From Bilifractor sp002394235 (GTDB taxonomy: Bacteria; Bacillota; Clostridia; Lachnospirales; Lachnospiraceae), in the NCBI RefSeq assembly GCF_052118845.1, contig NZ_JBQKGJ010000011.1, forward strand, positions 21,161 through 85,160: a DNA stretch of 64,000 bases. Reading direction: 5' to 3'. Shown here in pieces: positions 8,617 to 17,094 of the stretch (position 1 is the stretch's first letter; the number at the start of each line of letters is the position of its first letter). A program made the position numbers and the translations under genes. Under the pieces are notes generated by a model that saw nothing but the letters and a program-made list of their open reading frames with translations, made no database searches and was not told the DNA's origin.

Positions 8617-10407
8617 ATGAAAAAGAAGTTAGTCGCATTAGTGCTGGCGTCTGCCATGGCAGTCGGCCTCGGCGCGTGTGGAAATGCCGGTTCTCTCAAG
8701 GAGGGAGGCAACGCTGTTTCCGGTTCGAATGCAGCTGCAGCAACAAGCACAGGAAGTGAAGCGGCAGGCGGCAATAGCGGAGATAAGACTCCTTCCAGCG
8801 CAAAGCTGAATTCTGACGCAAGCACACTGTACATTAACCTCGCGTCTGAGCCGCAGCATCTGGATCCGGCGCTGAACAACACCGTTGACGGTGCCTGCCT
8901 GGCAGTCAACTCCTTCGTAGGTCTGTACACTTATGACAAGGATGACAAGCTCACGCCGGCGATCGCGGACGGCGATCCGCAGATCTCCGATGACGGAACC
9001 CAGTGGACCATCAAGCTGAAGCAGACAAAGTGGTCCGATGGCACAGACCTGACGGCAAAAGATTTTGTATACAGCTGGAACCGTGCGGCAAACCCGGACA
9101 CCGCGGCGGATTACGGATATCTTTTTGACGTTATCGCGAAAAATGATGACGGAACGCTTAAAGTAGAAGCTCCGGACGATTACACACTGACCATCACACT
9201 GAACAATCCGTGCGCATACTTCGACCAGCTTCTTGCGTTCCCGGTATTTGATCCGGTTCCGCAGGCATCCGTTGAAGCGGCAGACCCGAACGGCGACAAT
9301 CCCGGCAACTGGGCTGCTGAGGCAGGCTTTGTATCCAACGGTGCTTACACCTGCACAGCATGGAATCATGACGCATCCATGGAATATACAAAGAACCCGA
9401 ACTTCTATGATGCGGACAACGTAACCATCGATAAGCTGAACTTCATGCTTTCCGCGGATGACACCGCTACCTTTGCGGCATATAACAGCGGAGATCTTGA
9501 TTTCATCGATAATATTTCCACCGACGAGGTTCCGAATGTAAAGGACTTCTCTGATTTCTATATCGCGGATATGCTTGGAACTGTATACACCGGTTTCAAT
9601 GTCAATGCATCTCTCTTTGACGGAATGACCGAGCAGCAGGCAAGTGATTTCCGTAAGGCATGCTCTCTGGTTATCGACAGACAGTATCTTGCCGATACCG
9701 TAGGTCAGACCGGTCAGGAGCCGGCAGGTTCCTATGTTCCGTCCGCTATGTCTGACGGAAACGGCGGCACCTGGTCTCAGACATATTATGACGCTGCTAC
9801 CACAGGAGCTGACAACGTTGAGGAGGCTGTAAAGCTTCTGGAGAGCGCTACCGGCTACACCTTTACCGATAATGGTGATGGAACCTATACACCGTCTACA
9901 CCGATTTCCATTGAGTACCTGACGAACTCCGGTTCAACCAATGAGAAGGCCGCTCAGCTGATTCAGGACGACCTGAGCAAGCTTGGAATCGAAGTAAACA
10001 TCAAGACTGAGGACTGGAAGGTATTCATTTCCGACCGTCAGAATGGAAATTACACGATGTGCCGTGGCGGATGGGTTGCAGACTATGATGATCCTTCCAA
10101 CATGCTTGAGGTATTCCAGACCAGCAGCGGAAACAACGATATGCAGTTCGGCAAGAACCCGACCTCTGCGGCACCGCAGAACTGGGCGGACTATGACAAG
10201 CTTCTTGAGGAAGCACGCACAGAGGTAGACACCGCAAAACGTACCGATGACCTTGTAAAGGCCGAGAAGATGCTGATGGATACCAACGCGGTAATCCCGC
10301 TCTACTTCTACAACGATATCTACATGATGAAGTCCAACGTTTCCGGCGTATACATGACCAAGACCGGCAACAAGTACTTCATGTACGCAACAAAGACTGC
10401 GCAGTAA
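8617..10407 (+). CDS. oppA: Oligopeptide-binding lipoprotein OppA type
   Basis: A 596-residue family 5 solute-binding protein. The signal peptide ends in lipobox LGAC, so Cys ~21 is lipidated. A Ser/Ala/Gly-rich linker follows (to about residue 65), then the binding fold starting ASEPQHLDPALNN, with typical family motifs WSDGTDLTAKDFVYSWNR and GAYTCTAWNHD. AGGAGGAAG precedes the ATG. It is the last gene of the opp group and captures peptides at the outer face of the membrane for OppBCDF. Confidence 0.93.
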   Translation: MKKKLVALVLASAMAVGLGACGNAGSLKEGGNAVSGSNAAAATSTGSEAAGGNSGDKTPSSAKLNSDASTLYINLASEPQHLDPALNNTVDGACLAVNSFVGLYTYDKDDKLTPAIADGDPQISDDGTQWTIKLKQTKWSDGTDLTAKDFVYSWNRAANPDTAADYGYLFDVIAKNDDGTLKVEAPDDYTLTITLNNPCAYFDQLLAFPVFDPVPQASVEAADPNGDNPGNWAAEAGFVSNGAYTCTAWNHDASMEYTKNPNFYDADNVTIDKLNFMLSADDTATFAAYNSGDLDFIDNISTDEVPNVKDFSDFYIADMLGTVYTGFNVNASLFDGMTEQQASDFRKACSLVIDRQYLADTVGQTGQEPAGSYVPSAMSDGNGGTWSQTYYDAATTGADNVEEAVKLLESATGYTFTDNGDGTYTPSTPISIEYLTNSGSTNEKAAQLIQDDLSKLGIEVNIKTEDWKVFISDRQNGNYTMCRGGWVADYDDPSNMLEVFQTSSGNNDMQFGKNPTSAAPQNWADYDKLLEEARTEVDTAKRTDDLVKAEKMLMDTNAVIPLYFYNDIYMMKSNVSGVYMTKTGNKYFMYATKTAQ

Positions 10408-10459
10408 CAGCTTCTGTTCGCAGTGTGAATGAAATGAATCACATATGCTGATTGTGGAC

Positions 10460-10498
10460 GAGACCGTCCGGGAAATTCCCGGGCGGTCTCGTTTTTAA
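10460..10498 (+). terminator. Terminator after oppA
   Basis: GAGACCGTCCGGG (10460-10472) pairs with CCCGGGCGGTCTC (10478-10490) apart from one mismatch, and GTTTTTAATT follows. A strong rho-independent terminator. Confidence 0.85.
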
Positions 10499-10640
10499 TT
10501 TACGCGAACAGTGAGCCGCAGCCGAATGCGAAGTATTCGTGTGCGGCGAGCGTCGCGATAGCGAGATAAAACTCGCACAGCGTGTTTTATCTCGTTTTCG
10601 GCGAGTCTGCCATACGGTCCGCACACATTTCATAGGCTGT
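10499..10640. repeat. GC-rich palindromic region, possible relic of the dispersed element
   Basis: The stretch has short inverted repeats, the best being CGAGATAAAAC (10562-10572) with GTTTTATCTCG (10584-10594). The segment GCGAACAGTGAGCCGCAGCCG near 10504 resembles, in reverse orientation, the interior of the inverted-repeat element at 63453-63714. It may be a degraded relative. No gene is seen between 10408 and 10905. Confidence 0.35.
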
Positions 10641-10820
10641 GATTCATGAAAACGTCACCATCAGGAACTGCCACGGAGAAAAAACGGTGTGATGCAAATG
10701 CAATGAATGCACTTGCATTTCGAGAGTTGAGTTTGGCTAATTTTACAATACAAAATTCTGAAATAGAGGCTTAAAACCATCATAAGATACAAAATAATTG
10801 AAATATTTACATATATATTG

Positions 10821-10849
10821 TTTATGTTTCATCTTATTTGCGATATAAT
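10821..10849 (+). promoter_or_regulatory. Promoter of the hydrogenase operon
   Basis: A perfect TATAAT (10844-10849) with a weak TTTATG (10821-10826) at 17-base spacing, 57 bases before the hndA start. A small GGCC-cgtaa-GGGCC hairpin lies in the leader just upstream of the AAGGAGGG ribosome site. Confidence 0.55.
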
Positions 10850-10905
10850 CGAAGCATGGCCAAAAACAGTGGCCCGTAAGGGCCGCATGGATAAGGAGGG
10901 ATGGT

Positions 10906-11388
10906 ATGCTGGAAGAATGCTACTACAAAAAGGCGGATGAAATTATTGCCGGCTATGGAAAAAAGCCATCGTCGCTGATTCCGATTATGCAGGATATTCA
11001 GGCGGAATATCGATACCTGCCGGGCGAGCTGCTGACCTACGTGGCGAAGCAGATCGGTATCAGTGAGTCCAAGGCTTACAGCGTGGCTACATTCTACGAG
11101 AACTTTTCGTTCGAGGAGAAGGGAAAGTATGTAATCAAGGTTTGTGACGGCACGGCCTGTCATGTCAGAAAATCCGCACCGATTCTGGAGGCGTTCCAGA
11201 AGGAGCTCGGGCTGAGCGCGAAGAAACACACGACGGACGACATGCTTTTTACCGTTGAAACGGTTTCGTGCCTCGGAGCATGCGGACTGGCTCCGACGGT
11301 CATGGTTAACGAGGAGGTTCATCCGAAGATGACGCCGGAATCGGCGCTGGAGCTGATTCATGAACTGCGAGGTGACCGGAATGATTAG
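10906..11388 (+). CDS. hndA: [FeFe] hydrogenase subunit with 2Fe-2S thioredoxin fold (HndA/NuoE type)
   Basis: A 160-residue protein of the NuoE/HndA family. Cysteines for one 2Fe-2S cluster occur as CDGTAC and CLGACG about 40 residues apart. The N-terminal helical domain (PSSLIPIMQDIQAEYRYLP) is typical. It is the first gene of hndA-hndC-hndD, and the complex couples NAD(P)H and usually ferredoxin to hydrogen production or uptake in the cytoplasm. Electron bifurcation is inferred from the trimeric gene set, not visible directly. Confidence 0.9.
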   Translation: MLEECYYKKADEIIAGYGKKPSSLIPIMQDIQAEYRYLPGELLTYVAKQIGISESKAYSVATFYENFSFEEKGKYVIKVCDGTACHVRKSAPILEAFQKELGLSAKKHTTDDMLFTVETVSCLGACGLAPTVMVNEEVHPKMTPESALELIHELRGDRND

Positions 11389-13261
11389 AACGAGAGAGGA
11401 TCTGAAGAAGAGAACAGAGCTTGCCAATGAAGTAATGGCTTCCTATGACTGCCGTATACTCGTCTGTTCCGGTACCGGCTGTATCGCGTCCGGTTCTGAG
11501 AAGGTATATGAAGAATTCATGCGTATCGTTGGGGATACGCCGGGAGTGACCCTGGAGTTCGGATCCCATGGTCCGGAGGCACATCTGGGAGTCCGGAAGA
11601 CCGGCTGCCAGGGCGTCTGTGAGCTCGGACCGCTTGTGAGAATTCAGAAGGGCGATAAGGTTGTGCAGTATACGAAGGTACAGCCGTCCGACTGTCAGGA
11701 GATTTTCAACCGCACTGTTATGGGCGATGATGTCATTGAGAGCCTGCTGTACAAGCAGAAGGGCGTGACATATACTTCGCCGGATGAGATTCCTTTTATT
11801 GCGAAGCAGACCCGGATTGTTCTGGAAAACTGCGGAAAGTACGATTCGGAGTCGCTGGATGAGTACCTTGCGTCCGGAGGATTTCAGGCATTCCAGAAGG
11901 CACTCTTTGAGATGAAGCCGGAGGAAATCGTCGATGAGGTCGACCGGTCCGGACTCAGAGGAAGAGGCGGCGGTGGATTCCCCACCGGAAGAAAATGGAA
12001 GCAGGTGGCGCGTCAGAAGGAGAAGGAGCGCTATGTCGTCTGCAATGGTGACGAGGGAGACCCGGGAGCATTCATGGATGGCTCCGTCATGGAGGGAGAT
12101 CCCTACAAGCTGATCGAGGGAATGATGATCGCCGGATACGCGGTGAGCAGTGAAAACGGATACATCTATGTGCGTGCGGAGTACCCGATGTCCGTTGCAA
12201 GGCTGCGCCACGCGATCGCGGAGCTGGAGGACAAGGGGCTGCTCGGTGATCACATCCTGGGAACCGATTTCAACTTCCATATGCACATCAACCGCGGTGC
12301 CGGCGCGTTCGTCTGCGGTGAGGGCTCTGCTCTGACCGCGTCAATCGAAGGAAACCGGGGCATGCCGAGAGTTAAGCCGCCGAGAACGGTTGAGAAGGGC
12401 CTGTGGGCGAAACCGACTGTTCTGAACAATGTCGAGACCTATGCGAACGTACCGAAAATCGTACTTCAGGGTGCAGACTGGTACCGCAGCATCGGAACCG
12501 AGAGTTCCCCCGGTACGAAGACCTTCTCTCTGACCGGCTCCATTCAGAATACCGGTCTGATCGAGGTCCCGATGGGAACAACGCTTCGCGAGATCATTTT
12601 TGACATCGGAGGCGGAATGAAGGACGGCGGAACCTTTAAGGCGGTTCAGATCGGCGGCCCCTCCGGCGGATGCCTGACGAAGGACCATCTGGATGTGCCG
12701 CTTGATTTTGAGACGGTGAAGAAATACGGAGCGATCGTCGGATCCGGCGGTCTGGTTGTCATGGATGACAGCACCTGTATGGTGGAGGTTGCCCGATTCT
12801 TCATGAGCTTCACGCAGAGAGAGTCCTGCGGAAAGTGCGTTCCATGTCGTGAGGGCACAAAGCGCATGCTGGAAATACTGGAGAAGATTGTCGGCGGCAA
12901 GGGCGAGCTGGAGGACCTGGACCGCCTGGAGGAACTGGCGACAATGGTGAAGAACATGTCTCTGTGCGGACTTGGCAAGAGTGCGCCGCTGCCGGTTCTG
13001 AGTACCCTGAATACCTTCCGGGATGAATATATCGAGCATATCGTGGACAAAAAATGTCGTGCCAAGGTCTGCACCGCGCTGCGCCGGTTTGTGATCAATC
13101 CGGAATTCTGCCGCGGCTGCGGAAAGTGCGCGAAGAACTGTCCGGTCGGAGCGATCACGGGTGTCCGCAAGGAGTGCTATCACATTGATAATGATCTCTG
13201 TATCAAGTGCTCGACCTGCAAGGACAACTGTGCGTTCGACGCGATTTATATTGAGGCATAG
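11381..13261 (+). CDS. hndC: [FeFe] hydrogenase NAD(P)H- and FMN-binding subunit (HndC/HydB type)
   Basis: I chose ATG 11381, which overlaps the hndA stop by eight bases and follows GAGGTG; a longer frame opens at 11360. About 626 residues. An N-terminal thioredoxin-like 2Fe-2S domain (CSGTGC...CQGVC) is followed by the NuoF core with FMN loop GRGGGGFPTGRKW and NAD loop GDEGDPGAFMD. Then come an SLBB segment, the 4Fe-4S motif ESCGKCVPC, and a C-terminal double 4Fe-4S ferredoxin (CRGCGKCAKNC, CIKCSTCKDNC). Full domain order of HndC/HydB; this subunit is the NAD(P) site of the complex. Confidence 0.93.
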   Translation: MIRTREDLKKRTELANEVMASYDCRILVCSGTGCIASGSEKVYEEFMRIVGDTPGVTLEFGSHGPEAHLGVRKTGCQGVCELGPLVRIQKGDKVVQYTKVQPSDCQEIFNRTVMGDDVIESLLYKQKGVTYTSPDEIPFIAKQTRIVLENCGKYDSESLDEYLASGGFQAFQKALFEMKPEEIVDEVDRSGLRGRGGGGFPTGRKWKQVARQKEKERYVVCNGDEGDPGAFMDGSVMEGDPYKLIEGMMIAGYAVSSENGYIYVRAEYPMSVARLRHAIAELEDKGLLGDHILGTDFNFHMHINRGAGAFVCGEGSALTASIEGNRGMPRVKPPRTVEKGLWAKPTVLNNVETYANVPKIVLQGADWYRSIGTESSPGTKTFSLTGSIQNTGLIEVPMGTTLREIIFDIGGGMKDGGTFKAVQIGGPSGGCLTKDHLDVPLDFETVKKYGAIVGSGGLVVMDDSTCMVEVARFFMSFTQRESCGKCVPCREGTKRMLEILEKIVGGKGELEDLDRLEELATMVKNMSLCGLGKSAPLPVLSTLNTFRDEYIEHIVDKKCRAKVCTALRRFVINPEFCRGCGKCAKNCPVGAITGVRKECYHIDNDLCIKCSTCKDNCAFDAIYIEA

Positions 13262-13271
13262 GAGGGATGAG

Positions 13272-14972
13272 ATGGGAGTTATAACGATTGACGGCAGAAA
13301 AGTCGAATTTACCGACGAGAAAAATCTTCTTACAATCATCAGAAAAGCGGGCATCGATATCCCCACCCTCTGCTATCACTCGGAGCTGTCTACGTTTGGC
13401 GCGTGCAGACTGTGCATGGTTGAGGATGAGCGGGGAAGAATGTTTGCCTCCTGCTCCGAGGAGCCCCGGGACGGAATGGTGATCCGCACCAATACGGAAA
13501 GGCTTCGCAAGTACCGCAAGCTGATCATTGAGCTTCTGCTGGCGGCGCACTGCAGAGACTGTCTGACCTGTGAAAAAAGCGGTGACTGTAATCTTCAGAC
13601 ACTGGCAAAGCGTTTCGGCATCATGCATGTGCGCTTCCAGAACTACAAGGAGCAGATGCCGCTGGATTTCAGCTCCCCGTCGATTGTACGGGATCCGAAC
13701 AAATGCATCCTCTGCGGAAACTGCGTCCGAGTATGCAGTGAGCTGCAGGGAATCGAGGCGATCAATTTTGCGAACCGCGGCGCGGAAGCCATGGTTATGC
13801 CTGCGTTTGACAAGCCGATCGGAGAGACCGACTGCGTAAACTGCGGACAGTGCCGTGTATTCTGTCCGACAGGCGCGATCAGCATCCACCACAACCGGAC
13901 AGAGGTGTGGAATCTTCTTGGAGATCCGGATGTGCGCGTGATCGCTCAGGTAGCACCGGCTGTCCGTGTGGCGGTGGGAGCTGCCTTCGGCCTTCCGAAG
14001 GGCAAGAGTGTGATGGGCAAGATCGCGAACGTACTTCGTCGAATTGGTTTTGACGAGGTGTATGATACCACGTTCGGCGCGGATCTGACCATTATGGAGG
14101 AGGCTTCGGAGTTTGTGGACCGCGTAGAAAACGGCGGAACACTGCCGCTTCTGACGAGCTGCTGTCCGGCGTGGGTGAAGTTTGTCGGCGATCAGTACCC
14201 GGATCTCACACCGAACGTTTCGACGTGCCGTTCGCCGCAGGGAATGCTCTCCGCGGTTACAAAGGAGTATTATCGTGATCCGGCGAATAATGCGGACGGC
14301 AGAAGAACGGTCATGGTATCCATCATGCCGTGTACGGCGAAGAAGATGGAGGCGAAGAGACCGAACAGCTTCACAGACGGAGAGCAGGATACGGACTATG
14401 TTCTGACGACGACCGAACTGATCGATATGATCCGTACCTCGGGAATCGATTTTGCGGATCTGGAACCGGAGGCGTCGGATGTTCCATTCGGCCTTGGATC
14501 CGGCGGCGGTGTTATCTTCGGTGTATCCGGCGGTGTGACCGAGGCGGTTCTGCGCAGGATTACAGAGGGACATGACCAGGAGACGCTGGATCGGATCGCA
14601 GCCTGCGGCGTGCGTGAGGATGAGTTTATCCGCGAGTTTGCTGTTCCCTATAAGGACAGAGAACTGAAGATCTGCGTGGTATCCGGACTGGCGGATGCCG
14701 GAAAGGTGATGGATCAGGTGAAAAGCGGCGAGAAGCATTTCGATCTCATCGAGGTGATGGCCTGCCGCCGCGGATGTATCATGGGCGGAGGACAGCCTCG
14801 TCTTGCCGGCGACCGCACGAAGGCTGCCAGAAGAGACGGCATCTATAAGGCTGACCACAGCTCGGTGATCCGCAAGTGCAACGAGAACCCGACGATACTG
14901 TCACTCTACGACGGAATGCTCAAGGGGAAGGAGCACAAACTGCTTCATAACGAGAGATTCTGCGCGGAATGA
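13272..14972 (+). CDS. hndD: [FeFe] hydrogenase catalytic subunit (HndD/HydA type)
   Basis: ATG 13272 follows GGAGGG and lies 10 bases after hndC; 566 residues. The N-terminal 2Fe-2S domain (CYHSELSTFGACRLC) is followed by the His-Cys3 cluster motif HCRDCLTCEKSGDC and a double 4Fe-4S ferredoxin (CILCGNC, CVNCGQC). The H-cluster domain has all three signatures: TSCCPAW (residue ~295), MPCTAKKMEAKR (~352) and EVMACRRGCIMGGGQP (~494). All ligand cysteines are present, so it should be active once the HydEFG maturases, not seen in this window, load the H-cluster. Confidence 0.95.
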   Translation: MGVITIDGRKVEFTDEKNLLTIIRKAGIDIPTLCYHSELSTFGACRLCMVEDERGRMFASCSEEPRDGMVIRTNTERLRKYRKLIIELLLAAHCRDCLTCEKSGDCNLQTLAKRFGIMHVRFQNYKEQMPLDFSSPSIVRDPNKCILCGNCVRVCSELQGIEAINFANRGAEAMVMPAFDKPIGETDCVNCGQCRVFCPTGAISIHHNRTEVWNLLGDPDVRVIAQVAPAVRVAVGAAFGLPKGKSVMGKIANVLRRIGFDEVYDTTFGADLTIMEEASEFVDRVENGGTLPLLTSCCPAWVKFVGDQYPDLTPNVSTCRSPQGMLSAVTKEYYRDPANNADGRRTVMVSIMPCTAKKMEAKRPNSFTDGEQDTDYVLTTTELIDMIRTSGIDFADLEPEASDVPFGLGSGGGVIFGVSGGVTEAVLRRITEGHDQETLDRIAACGVREDEFIREFAVPYKDRELKICVVSGLADAGKVMDQVKSGEKHFDLIEVMACRRGCIMGGGQPRLAGDRTKAARRDGIYKADHSSVIRKCNENPTILSLYDGMLKGKEHKLLHNERFCAE

Positions 14973-14996
14973 ATTAAGAAAATAAAAGGATAAGCG

Positions 14997-15028
14997 GAAA
15001 GCCCTGTCACGATTGACAGGGCTTTCTG
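14997..15028 (+). terminator. Terminator of the hydrogenase operon
   Basis: A perfect 12-bp stem GAAAGCCCTGTC (14997-15008) / GACAGGGCTTTC (15014-15025), followed by a modest TGTGTGTG rather than a T run. Confidence 0.7.
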
Positions 15029-15062
15029 TGTGTGTATATCTTTTGTGAGCCGGAGCGGATCA

Positions 15063-15190
15063 GGTCAGGAACCCAGGCGCGCAGAGCAGGACAGATATGT
15101 TTAAGTATGTATTTTGTATACCGGATCTGGTCAGGTGCCCGGGCGGGCAGAGCGGGACGGATATGTTTGAATATATATTTTGTAGATCGG
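15063..15190. repeat. 66-bp tandem repeat downstream of hndD
   Basis: Units start at 15063 and 15129 (GGTCAGG...CAGAGC.GGAC.GATATGTTT...TATTTTGTA), and the tail of a third unit precedes them near 15035-15060. As 66 is a multiple of three, a 67-codon frame (15032-15235) stays open and looks repetitive. It has no ribosome site and I do not call it a gene. The array sits between two convergent transcription units. Confidence 0.6.
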
Positions 15191-15201
15191 GAACGGTCTG
15201 C

Positions 15202-16275
15202 TCACTGCGAGGTGAGGGATGCCTGCTTTCTGTAGTCCCTTGGCGCCATGTGGTATCTGGCCTGGAACGCGCGGTTGAAGGTCGCCTGGCTCTGGAAACC
15301 GCAGTCGAGGTAGATATCCGTGACAGACCGGTCGCTGTCTGCAAGAAGCGCGGACGCATGCTGAAGCCGGACATCGTTGAGATAATGGTTGAAATTCTGG
15401 TGAAACACACCGGAAAAGACCCGGGAGAGTGCAAATGGGCTGATTCCGAGCGCCTGCGACATCGTGGTCAGAGAGATGTCCTCCCGGTAGTGAGCGGATA
15501 TGTACACCGCTGTCTGGTATACGATGTCGTGATCCTTCAGATCTGTTCTTTTCTGCAGCTTCAGAAGAGGGAGACTGCTGGCAAGAATGATTTGTGTGAA
15601 GGAGTGGTTCAGCGTATTGATGCAGGCGGCGTTCAGCTGCTCGGACAATGGAGAGGAGCGGGAGAGCTTTCCAGACTTTGTACCAGTGCTTTGAGGGACA
15701 GTCCTGTCGGAGGCGTGCTTCGGCGCGGATGTGACAGAACAGATTTCATGGTTCTGCATCGCAGCGATATCTGATGCATCGGAAGACACAGCCGTGTCCT
15801 CGCTCTCTGTCAGGTCAGACAGATCCTGCGGCGGAAGCTCGGGAACATTATTATTTCCGTGGGTAGGATTGAGAAAATCAGGCGAGGAATACAGATGTTC
15901 GCGATTGATTTTCATCAGGTTCTTCAGCGCATAGATTACATTCGGCGGAACCTGCTCCTTCGGGATCACCGGATTCTCCGGCTCGTAGTTTCGAAGAAAG
16001 TCTGCATAGATTCCGAAATAGGCAGGAGATGCCAGAAGGGTGACGTGCTGATTCGTGCCCTGGGAAAAAACCTGATAGTGGTGAATGAGATTCGGGAAGA
16101 TGACGCCGAGATCACCCGGCTTCATCTCGAACAGGTCGGTTCCGGTTCCGGCTACAATCGAACCGTTCGTCACAAGAATGATTTCGATTGACTGGTGCAG
16201 ATGGGGAGGAATATGAATAGAATTCTGCTTCACGATCTGCAGATGATCGGCGCTTTCTTCGTAAATTGGTATCAC
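15202..16275 (-). CDS. AraC-family transcriptional regulator
   Basis: I chose GTG at 16275 because AAGGAGGA lies five bases upstream; an open frame reaches further but is repetitive and has no ribosome site. 357 residues. The N-terminal cupin-like sensor domain (IHIPPHLHQSIEIILV, GDLGVIFPNLIHHYQV) and the C-terminal double helix-turn-helix (SLTTMSQALGISPFALSRVF, DIYLDCGFQSQATFNRAF) are clear. A long Ser/Asp-rich spacer (residues ~150-235) separates them, which is unusual. It reads convergently with the hydrogenase operon and divergently from the small gene at 16542. The effector is unknown, probably a sugar. Confidence 0.85.
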   Translation of the reverse strand: MIPIYEESADHLQIVKQNSIHIPPHLHQSIEIILVTNGSIVAGTGTDLFEMKPGDLGVIFPNLIHHYQVFSQGTNQHVTLLASPAYFGIYADFLRNYEPENPVIPKEQVPPNVIYALKNLMKINREHLYSSPDFLNPTHGNNNVPELPPQDLSDLTESEDTAVSSDASDIAAMQNHEICSVTSAPKHASDRTVPQSTGTKSGKLSRSSPLSEQLNAACINTLNHSFTQIILASSLPLLKLQKRTDLKDHDIVYQTAVYISAHYREDISLTTMSQALGISPFALSRVFSGVFHQNFNHYLNDVRLQHASALLADSDRSVTDIYLDCGFQSQATFNRAFQARYHMAPRDYRKQASLTSQ

Positions 16276-16375
16276 GGCGGTCCTCCTTGCAAGATTTGAT
16301 TGGTTTTTTATTCCTTTTGATGCGAAGTATAGCAGAATATGCGGTATTTTACAATTGCAGCAAGGAAGAAACAAA

Positions 16376-16505
16376 GCAATAAGAAACAAGGAAACAAGGA
16401 AATCAGGAAACCGGGAAAGATTTGAAAAGATCTGAAAAGGTCGCGAAAGACCTGAAAAGATCTGTAAAGACCTGAAAACAACTGGAAACACCTGAGAACC
16501 TGCAC
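16376..16505. repeat. Degenerate short tandem repeat (about 10-11 bp units)
   Basis: Many variants of GACCTGAAAA and GATCTGAAAA follow one another between the AraC gene and the small ORF at 16542. It occupies the shared regulatory region, so it could hold repeated binding sites or be a simple-sequence expansion. Confidence 0.6.
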
Positions 16506-16541
16506 AACAGACAGATCATTACGAAAGAGAGGATATAGATT

Positions 16542-16727
16542 ATGATGAACACAAACGTAACAACAAAGAACAACAATGTAATGGGAAAGAACACAGCAAG
16601 AGTATATAACGGAAGAAATACAAAGACATCTCTTAAGGATCGCTTCCATGCATATATGAGAGAGGTTGTTGATTTCTACGGTGATATCGCAAGAAGAAGC
16701 GGATATCGTAATCCGATGGGCTTCTGA
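16542..16727 (+). CDS. Small basic protein of unknown function, 61 residues
   Basis: It starts ATGATG with GAGAGGA about ten bases upstream. The N-terminal third is Asn/Thr/Lys-rich, and the C-terminal part (RFHAYMREVVDFYGDIARRS) can form an amphipathic helix ending in GYRNPMGF. No signal peptide, no Cys. It is divergent from the AraC gene and followed by over 360 bases without a gene. I do not recognise the family; composition and ribosome site make it look real, but it could be a chance frame. Confidence 0.45.
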   Translation: MMNTNVTTKNNNVMGKNTARVYNGRNTKTSLKDRFHAYMREVVDFYGDIARRSGYRNPMGF

Positions 16728-17001
16728 TGAAAGCAGGAGACCGCAATTCGGAGACTCCGGAAGGTAAGTGTCGGAGCTTCGGCGAAGGATTATTGAGCAA
16801 TGCAAACAGAACAGATATTTTTCTCCGGAGAAAACCGGGGATCGGAAAATGGACAGAAAACGGATGGATCTCTTGATTGAGACTGCCGCTTTTCTGTCTT
16901 TTCTTTTTATATGTTGCAATTCTGTCCATTTCTTTTTGTATGTTATATAATGGATCGGAGTGTTCAGCGGAATGACCTACATTGTTCTTGTCTGGCACTG
17001 T

Positions 17002-17054
17002 GAACAGAAACAGGTATGTCTGATTATCTGTTGAACGGAAACAGGTAGATCTGA
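17002..17054. promoter_or_regulatory. Two 22-base direct repeats, likely operator, upstream of the GH13 gene
   Basis: GAACAGAAACAGGTATGTCTGA (17002-17023) and GAACGGAAACAGGTAGATCTGA (17033-17054) differ at four positions and are spaced 31 bases apart, about three helical turns. The second copy overlaps the -35/-10 region of the candidate promoter, as expected for a regulator site. Confidence 0.5.
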
Positions 17055-17061
17055 ATATAAT
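17031..17061 (+). promoter_or_regulatory. Promoter of the GH13 gene
   Basis: TTGAAC (17031-17036) and TATAAT (17056-17061) with a 19-base spacer, 33 bases before the ATG. The long spacer suggests dependence on an activator. Another TATAAT at 16946-16951 lacks a good -35. No other gene is seen between 16728 and 17094. Confidence 0.45.
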
Positions 17062-17094
17062 GAGAGAACTGTATAAGGAAGGGAGAAATACATT

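Noticed and set aside
15032..15235. A 67-codon plus-strand frame with repeated peptide
   Set aside because: Due to the 66-bp tandem repeat; no ribosome site and overlaps the AraC gene end.
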